Shown here piece after piece: positions 49,701-64,000 of a stretch of 64,000 nt of DNA. Position numbers and translations under genes: made by a program. The notes under the pieces are model-generated. The model saw only the letters and a list, made by a program, of their open reading frames with translations. It did not search any database and was not told where the DNA came from. The stretch is from contig OU452239.1 in assembly GCA_911728455.2 (NCBI GenBank), positions 13,126,328 through 13,190,327 of the forward strand, read 5' to 3'. This DNA is from Marthasterias glacialis (Eukaryota; Echinodermata; Asteroidea; Forcipulatida; Asteriidae). Every line of letters starts with the position of its first letter. The first letter of the stretch is position 1.

Positions 49701-51670
49701 CCTGTTACAATTCCCAGAACTCAGACCACCCCAGTAGCACATATTTTTAGTAATCAAACACTGACCATGTCACAGCTTAGTTGTACCCCCAGCATGGACC
49801 CTAGTGGTCCATGATGGAATAGAGAAAAGACCCACAGATGATGGTGAGCAAAATAACTCTAAAACTGTTCTTAGTTTTCCATCTCAAATTACTCTCTTCT
49901 GTTCGGGAATACAAGTCAGACCCAGTGACATATTTGTGCACTGTGACCCTATCCAGTTTTCTTTAAGCTTCTTCTGTCTCTCCTCTTGCTATTAGGTTCT
50001 TTTCCTTCCTCCATGGTTTAATCAAGGATGTGTTAAACTTCAGCCTTAGAGAAGCCTCTGTTCATCTTTATTTTGTATAAGCCAGATCTTAAGTATTCTT
50101 TTCAAGACTTGGGGGATTTACACACATTACGAACTTGTCACAAAAAGGTATCATTTTTTTAATTTGAATATCGAACTGTTTACACAGTGGGGTAAATTGC
50201 TGATTACTCCGCTAGGCATCATGGTGTGTGTGTTTTTATTGTCCACAACCTGTTGTTCTGTATTTGAAGAGCATTCTATAAGAAAAGTGAAAACCCCAAA
50301 TTGCTTGTCCTTTTTATCTTTCAAACATTCCAAACAAGTTAGAAACAAAAGAAAATATGTTTCATGTACTTTTTTTTTGGGGGGGGGGGGTCTCTTTAGG
50401 TGTTTTATTTAGGTTTTTTTTTGGTTAAAGTTATATTTGTGTAATTTTTATCAGGAATATTAATGTAATGCGTCCTTAAACAGGCTGGTCCTGGAGAAAG
50501 CTCAATATAAACTCAATAAATTATTAATTTATTATTAATATGTACTTTAAATTGAAAATATAAACAACAATGTTAAATATGATGTTACTGGTAGGTACAT
50601 GTAGATAAGTTAGGCAAAATAAAACAATATGCTGTACAAGTACTAACAAATTAATAACCAATAATACTTAATTTACAAACACCCATGATCAGGAAATACA
50701 CTCCAGCTAATATAGAACTTTGAATTTTATACTTTGATTTGAGTGAAAAAGTAGCTGTCTGATTTTATTGATTTAGCATCTTCTCCTTGTTTTACTACAT
50801 GTACATAATGTCCAGGCATAAACAAAATGGGTGTTTGTTCATTCTTATTCAACTTGTTAAATATTCTCATTTCACAAGACATAAAAAAACAACACCCAAT
50901 CCATGAACAAACACAAAATAACACCTTACACAATACAGTAAATACAGTGCACTGTACTGAATTGTGCACGCACTAGCCAGGTGTGTGTAAATTCTCATCC
51001 AAGATTCTAGTAAATACTGCCATCAATTTCCGGGAAACTGTCTGTCACTTTTTGCTTTCAATTGACAACCTTCATAGTACAAAAAACAAACAAAACAACA
51101 ACCAAATGTTACTAAAACAAATACAGAATTTACGACTTTTTCTTACCTGGTACCGAAGTTTTTCTTCCAGTATTTTGCAGCATCTTGCTTGGTAATGCGG
51201 AAAGTCTCGCCCGTGAAAACCCCGTTTGGGAAAATCGCTTTCAACTCGGCAAGGTTGTGGCTAAAGATAAGTGACAGCCGATTTAACTCCCTCCGTCCCG
51301 CTGAATTCTCGTCGAACATTTTCTCCTTGTGAACCTTGAACAGCTGTATGGTTTGTCGGGCTTTCTTCATGATGTTGTCGACGAAGATTCGGAAGTATAA
51401 ATTGTCATTTAATTCGTGTAGTTTTTCGGGGTCACCCTCGTGTTTGGACCAAATCTGCCGTAGTTGGTGGTAGGTTTCGGGAAGAATATCCAAAATGTAA
51501 GGCGGACTGTTCTTCAGTTTCATCTTCGTTTGCTGACACAATCTCATCACCTTTTCCATCAACTTCCAAGTCTTTTCCAGGGTTTTCCGATCAACGGCTG
51601 GTCTCGGTGCGGCCATAAGGTCCGCAACTCGAGAGAAAAACCCGGGTTTTCGCCCAGCGGGTTGGGCCAT
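28432..51670 (-). CDS. CBL: CBL E3 ubiquitin-protein ligase, complete, 10 coding exons, 874 codons
   Basis: CBL binds phosphorylated receptor tyrosine kinases through its N-terminal TKB module and ubiquitinates them through its RING, sending them to endocytosis and lysosomes. Exons join 51670-51147, 46225-45947, 41544-41407, 40541-40322, 38029-37871, 37438-37147, 36071-35511, 29808-29704, 29047-28986 and 28716-28432. All boundaries are GT..AG and all phases agree. The order is four-helix bundle, EF hand, SH2-like (Arg272 in SYIFRLSC), linker helix with regulatory Tyr349, RING (Cys359, 362, 374, His376, Cys379, 382, 394, 397), acidic stretch, proline-rich tail, two YD(I/V)P motifs and a C-terminal UBA. 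The length is near vertebrate CBL (906 aa). One ortholog of CBL/CBLB is expected in an invertebrate; the UBA separates it from CBLC. It shares a short divergent promoter with TBC1D23. Confidence 0.95.
28986..29047 (-). CDS. CBL: CBL exon 9: second YDxP motif
   Basis: A 62-bp exon encoding [12 protein letters not shown] (Tyr767), equivalent in position to the conserved YDVP of vertebrate CBL. Acceptor after a long polypyrimidine run, donor GTAAGA. Confidence 0.85.
29704..29808 (-). CDS. CBL: CBL exon 8: first YDxP motif
   Basis: SDEYDIPPL (Tyr734) fits the pYxxP consensus of CRK-type SH2 domains. The other two frames are wrong by phase; acceptor GTCTAG, donor GTAGCT. Confidence 0.85.
32350..32460. 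repeat. Foldback copy of the GTGTCCGAATT family
   Basis: GTCCGAATTAGCAGCTACGGC at the left pairs with GCCATAGCCGCCGATTCGGAC at the right, imperfectly; the interior is rich in TTAGC words. Related copies: 25775-25905, 33717-33837, 42834-42970, 53459-53595 and 63470-63525. Confidence 0.75.
34392..34480. repeat. 29-bp tandem repeat, three units
   Basis: TGGTACCCTCACAGCAATGG followed by a variable CGCTTAG tail, three times in a row, inside CBL intron 7. Confidence 0.85.
35511..36071 (-). CDS. CBL: CBL exon 7: long low-complexity Pro/Ser-rich tail
   Basis: 187 codons, divergent from vertebrate sequence, with candidate tyrosines in [17 protein letters not shown] and [10 protein letters not shown]. 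Phase 1 in, phase 1 out, donor GTACGC. Confidence 0.9.
37147..37438 (-). CDS. CBL: CBL exon 6: proline-rich SH3-binding region
   Basis: It contains PQKPPR (residues 451-456), a PxxxPR motif of the kind bound by CIN85/CD2AP SH3 domains, and two LPPRR blocks. Family knowledge supports adaptor binding here; the specific partners are inference. Donor GTGCGA, slightly weak. Confidence 0.9.
37871..38029 (-). CDS. CBL: CBL exon 5: second half of RING and acidic stretch
   Basis: [20 protein letters not shown] completes the RING; a run of Asp residues follows ([12 protein letters not shown]). Phase 0 at both ends. Translation into the following intron is open for 90 codons but is not coding. Confidence 0.95.
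38075..38146 (+). repeat. tRNA-like (SINE head or tRNA pseudogene)
   Basis: A box TAGCTCAGTTGG and B box GGTTCAAATCC are well formed and correctly spaced, but the acceptor ends do not pair and the anticodon stem is broken with a 10-base loop. It is therefore a tRNA-derived repeat rather than a functional tRNA. It lies antisense in CBL intron 4, about 46 bp from exon 5. Confidence 0.6.
39679..40016 (+). mobile_element. tRNA-derived SINE, full-length-like copy
   Basis: The head GTCGTGGCCGAG looks like the 5' end of a class II (Ser/Leu) tRNA, and GGTTCGAATCCC is a B box. A conserved body follows with TTCGGATGGGATGTAAAGCC and AAGGTCCCATG, then AAGAGAAGGGTTTGCCGG and an AAATAAAATAAA tail. The same body occurs in the copies at 40624 and 48684. 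It is in CBL intron 4. Confidence 0.8.
40104..40145. repeat. (TTA)n microsatellite
   Basis: ATT/TTA trinucleotide run, about 13 units with a few substitutions, just after the SINE. Confidence 0.9.
40322..40541 (-). CDS. CBL: CBL exon 4: linker helix and first half of RING
   Basis: [13 protein letters not shown], then the linker tyrosine in [12 protein letters not shown] (Tyr349), then zinc ligands CKIC, CGH and CSSC. Trp386 near the end matches the E2-contact tryptophan of the family. Donor GTAAAA. Confidence 0.95.
40624..40830 (+). mobile_element. tRNA-derived SINE, truncated copy
   Basis: GTCGTGGCCGAGTGGTCTAG head, a degenerate B box (GCTTGAATCCC) and the body block TTTGGATGGGACATAAAACC with TAGGTCCCATG. 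The 3' half is missing and the sequence passes into a different tandem repeat. It is in CBL intron 3, about 80 bp from exon 4. Confidence 0.75.
40826..41150. repeat. ~120-bp tandem repeat, three units
   Basis: Units marked by GGTGGTTTGGAGGTACAGT, CCAAATGTTTGGACTCTGATA and CTGGCCTCATGCTAAGAGTA. A diverged piece of the same sequence lies near 36397-36480. A 99-codon frame across it is an artefact of repetition. Confidence 0.8.
41407..41544 (-). CDS. CBL: CBL exon 3: phosphotyrosine pocket of SH2-like domain
   Basis: [19 protein letters not shown] with the phosphotyrosine-binding Arg272, then [18 protein letters not shown]. Donor GTAAGT. Confidence 0.95.
44050..44650 (+). pseudogene. Decayed LINE (non-LTR retrotransposon) reverse transcriptase fragment
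   Basis: One frame at 44111-44170 gives [10 protein letters not shown], matching the YADD catalytic box of LINE reverse transcriptases. After a frameshift and probable internal deletion, 44240-44340 gives [15 protein letters not shown], and another frame near 44440-44500 gives [19 protein letters not shown] sequence, all in the order of the RT thumb region of LINEs. It is broken in at least three frames and non-functional, antisense in CBL intron 2. Confidence 0.65.
44829..44990. repeat. ~160-bp palindromic foldback element
   Basis: The left arm (CTATCACACGCGCGCTCGTGG...GCGTCCCATTCAAACTCGG) pairs imperfectly with the right arm (CCTCGTTTGATATGGGATGC...CCACTCATGCTTGTGTGATA) around a short CCTTCAG centre. 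It is MITE-like and non-coding. Confidence 0.8.
45702..45735. repeat. Perfect 15-bp-stem hairpin in CBL intron 2
   Basis: CATAGAGAAAGGACC, a four-base loop TGTG, then the exact reverse complement. It is related in sequence and geometry to the hairpin at 52447-52478. Confidence 0.85.
45947..46225 (-). CDS. CBL: CBL exon 2: EF hand and start of SH2-like domain
   Basis: Phase 2 in and out. It contains [14 protein letters not shown] sequence (here [20 protein letters not shown]), FQPW, and the SH2 entry [15 protein letters not shown], ending at DKPG. Donor GTAAAT. Confidence 0.95.
47495..47695. repeat. Dispersed repeat from which the minisatellite grew
   Basis: GGCAATTGCCTCCATGCCCC, then CCCTTGAAATGTCCAAGTAG, AAATTTCCCTCATGGAGGTG and CCTTTTACTAAG. 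The same order occurs near 33055-33140 and, in part, at 45617-45700. Its last 40 bp are the prototype of the 30-bp unit that follows. Confidence 0.65.
47696..48536. repeat. 30-bp minisatellite, about 28 units, in CBL intron 1
   Basis: Unit AGAGGTGCCCTTTACTAAGA + GGAGGTTCCT. Units differ at a few sites (GGTG/GATG, TACT/TGCT, AGAGG/AGATG, CCTAG/CTTAG). A block of the same variants at about 47971-48090 recurs at 48331-48450, giving a 360-bp higher-order copy. The unit length is a multiple of three, so both strands show 245-260 codon open frames; neither is a gene. Confidence 0.95.
48684..48990 (+). mobile_element. tRNA-derived SINE, third copy
   Basis: GTCATGGCAGAGCAG head, B box GGTTCGAGTCC, body TTTGGATGGGACATAAAGCC and GTAGGTCC, then GAGAAGGGGTTTGCCCCGG. 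It is in CBL intron 1. Confidence 0.78.
51147..51670 (-). CDS. CBL: CBL exon 1: four-helix bundle of TKB domain
   Basis: 174 codons plus two bases. The start ATG is in CAAAATGGCC. Residues 25-160 form the helical bundle ([34 protein letters not shown]), and the [15 protein letters not shown] segment leads into the EF hand. Donor GTAAGA. Confidence 0.95.
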
Positions 51671-52046
51671 TTTGATGTGAAATCACAGAGTTATAGGGTT
51701 TAGCATGCAGTACGTTCAGTTCATTTTACAATTTACTCCGATCGCTTCCGCATAATTTTTCTCGCAAGATTTCACCTCAAAAACAGGCTGTCTAATATTT
51801 TTAACTCCCACAATGCATTGTACAAAGCATTTTAAAACTCAATAAATAAGACTTTCGTTTACAAATTTGATAAAATTGATTTATTTTTACTATGTATTTT
51901 TTGATCTAAAATACATTTGATATACATTCTTTTAAATTAGGTAGTTTTATAGCGAGAAATATATTTAATTGTCAGGGTTCAAGTGGTGATGCAGTTGCTG
52001 AAAATGTCGAAATTACTTCCGGTACACGAACACGTCATCCTGCAAT
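51671..52046. promoter_or_regulatory. 376-bp bidirectional promoter between CBL and TBC1D23
   Basis: The two start codons are head to head with only 376 bp between them. Near TBC1D23 are an ETS-type ACTTCCGG (52015-52022) and a CACGTCAT (52031-52038). AATATGGCGG at the TBC1D23 ATG and AAAATGGCC at the CBL ATG resemble YY1 sites overlapping the start codons. No TATA box is evident near either gene, as is usual for housekeeping promoters. Confidence 0.65.
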
Positions 52047-63291
<11,245 letters not shown>

Positions 63292-64000
63292 TCTTTGACC
63301 TTTGATCTCTCCAGGTCAAAGTTGAAGTATGCCGTTTCCTATCGACCCTTTTGTGAACTAGAGGGTGGTAGATGGACAGTCATTGGTCTCGGGCCCCAAA
63401 TTTGAAAAAATGCTTAACAAATTTGATTGATGAACAACTTCATCAGAAGCAATATTCTTGAGTGTTGCTGCCGCAGCCGACAGCCGTAGCCAATGACCAT
63501 AGCCATAGCCACAGTCAATTAACCCTTCTGAGACCATGTATTTCTGTAAAGTTGTAACCATACATCCAGGCATGCCTGGTGTCGCTGCTTTGTACTTAAC
63601 CTTTTTCTAGTAAAAAAAAAATGTCTGAAAAAAATAATATGAAACAGAAATGATGTTTTGTTTTAGAAGTTATCAATAGTATGTGAACTTATGAAAAGAG
63701 AAAAGTTGTTAAATTCATGACATGACCTTACCATGCCTTTTATGGTTGAATGGAACTAGGTCAAATTATGCGATTGCTATGGTTTCTAAAGGGTTAAAGT
63801 GGACACAGCCATACAATCTCATTGAGCTGCTCAAATGGAAAAAGTACCTGGCAACTTTAACTGCTACGCCAACTGGCCCATGCCACAACATTCCACAGGA
63901 GACTGTGGAGACTAAGTCCACAGGACACAAGCCATGGGGTTTCCTGAATACCAGCTGTACAAACAGAAACCCATACACCCAATACTAGCCTGGAAGATAT
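63292..64000. other. TBC1D23 3' flank
   Basis: Includes a fragment of the GTGTCCGAATT foldback family (63470-63525, GCCGCAGCCGACAGCCGTAG). No AATAAA was seen before the window ends, so the 3'UTR end is undefined. No further gene is recognised. Confidence 0.5.

Noticed and set aside
63722..63988. 88-codon frame downstream of TBC1D23
   Set aside because: No recognisable domain and no splice context; overlapped by a similar-length frame on the other strand.

Overview
The window is eukaryotic nuclear DNA from a deuterostome invertebrate, most likely an echinoderm and perhaps a sea star. The evidence is three intact animal genes with canonical GT..AG introns and close matches to deuterostome families, a low gene density (four genes in 64 kb), an AT-rich background full of TACATGTA-type and GGCCTA-type words, tRNA-derived SINEs and many small foldback elements. 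The species assignment is inference. Nothing prokaryotic (operons, CRISPR, IS elements) is present.

Layout. (1) Positions 1-6602, minus strand: a Ty3/Gypsy LTR retrotransposon cut by the left edge, with intact gag, an open pol reached by a -1 frameshift at a perfectly placed GGGAAAC heptamer, a primer-binding-site-like sequence, and a long candidate 5' LTR that holds a 48-bp tandem array and a TATA promoter. (2) 7021-7197, minus: first coding exon of a PIH1D2-like dynein-assembly/chaperone adaptor; the other exons lie off the left edge, so the retroelement sits in its first intron in the same orientation. (3) 7.2-20 kb: no recognisable coding sequence; satellite-like tandem duplications (12.4-15.7 kb) and several foldback elements. 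(4) 20174-21310, plus: AAR2 (U5 snRNP assembly factor), the whole CDS in one exon, followed within 30 bp by a cluster of palindromic repeats. (5) 21.3-28.4 kb: repeats and a (GGGGGA)n array. (6) 28432-51670, minus: a complete CBL-family E3 ubiquitin ligase, 10 coding exons, 874 codons, every phase consistent. Its introns hold SINEs, a decayed LINE reverse transcriptase, a 30-bp minisatellite and foldback elements. (7) 52047-63291, plus: complete TBC1D23, 16 coding exons, 686 aa, sharing a 376-bp head-to-head promoter with CBL. (8) 63.3-64 kb: 3' flank.

As a set these are housekeeping genes: ciliary or axonemal dynein assembly (PIH1D2), spliceosome biogenesis (AAR2), receptor tyrosine-kinase down-regulation (CBL) and endosome-to-Golgi vesicle capture (TBC1D23). 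They do not form one pathway. The CBL/TBC1D23 pair is the only arrangement that suggests shared control.

No wholly new system was found. The most unusual signals are a templated 130-bp insertion that copied the acceptor and start of TBC1D23 exon 10 next to the real exon, a duplicated 5' splice site after exon 8, two short hairpins whose arms differ by compensatory changes, a perfect 43-bp palindrome upstream of AAR2, and a 30-bp minisatellite that appears to have grown out of a dispersed repeat.
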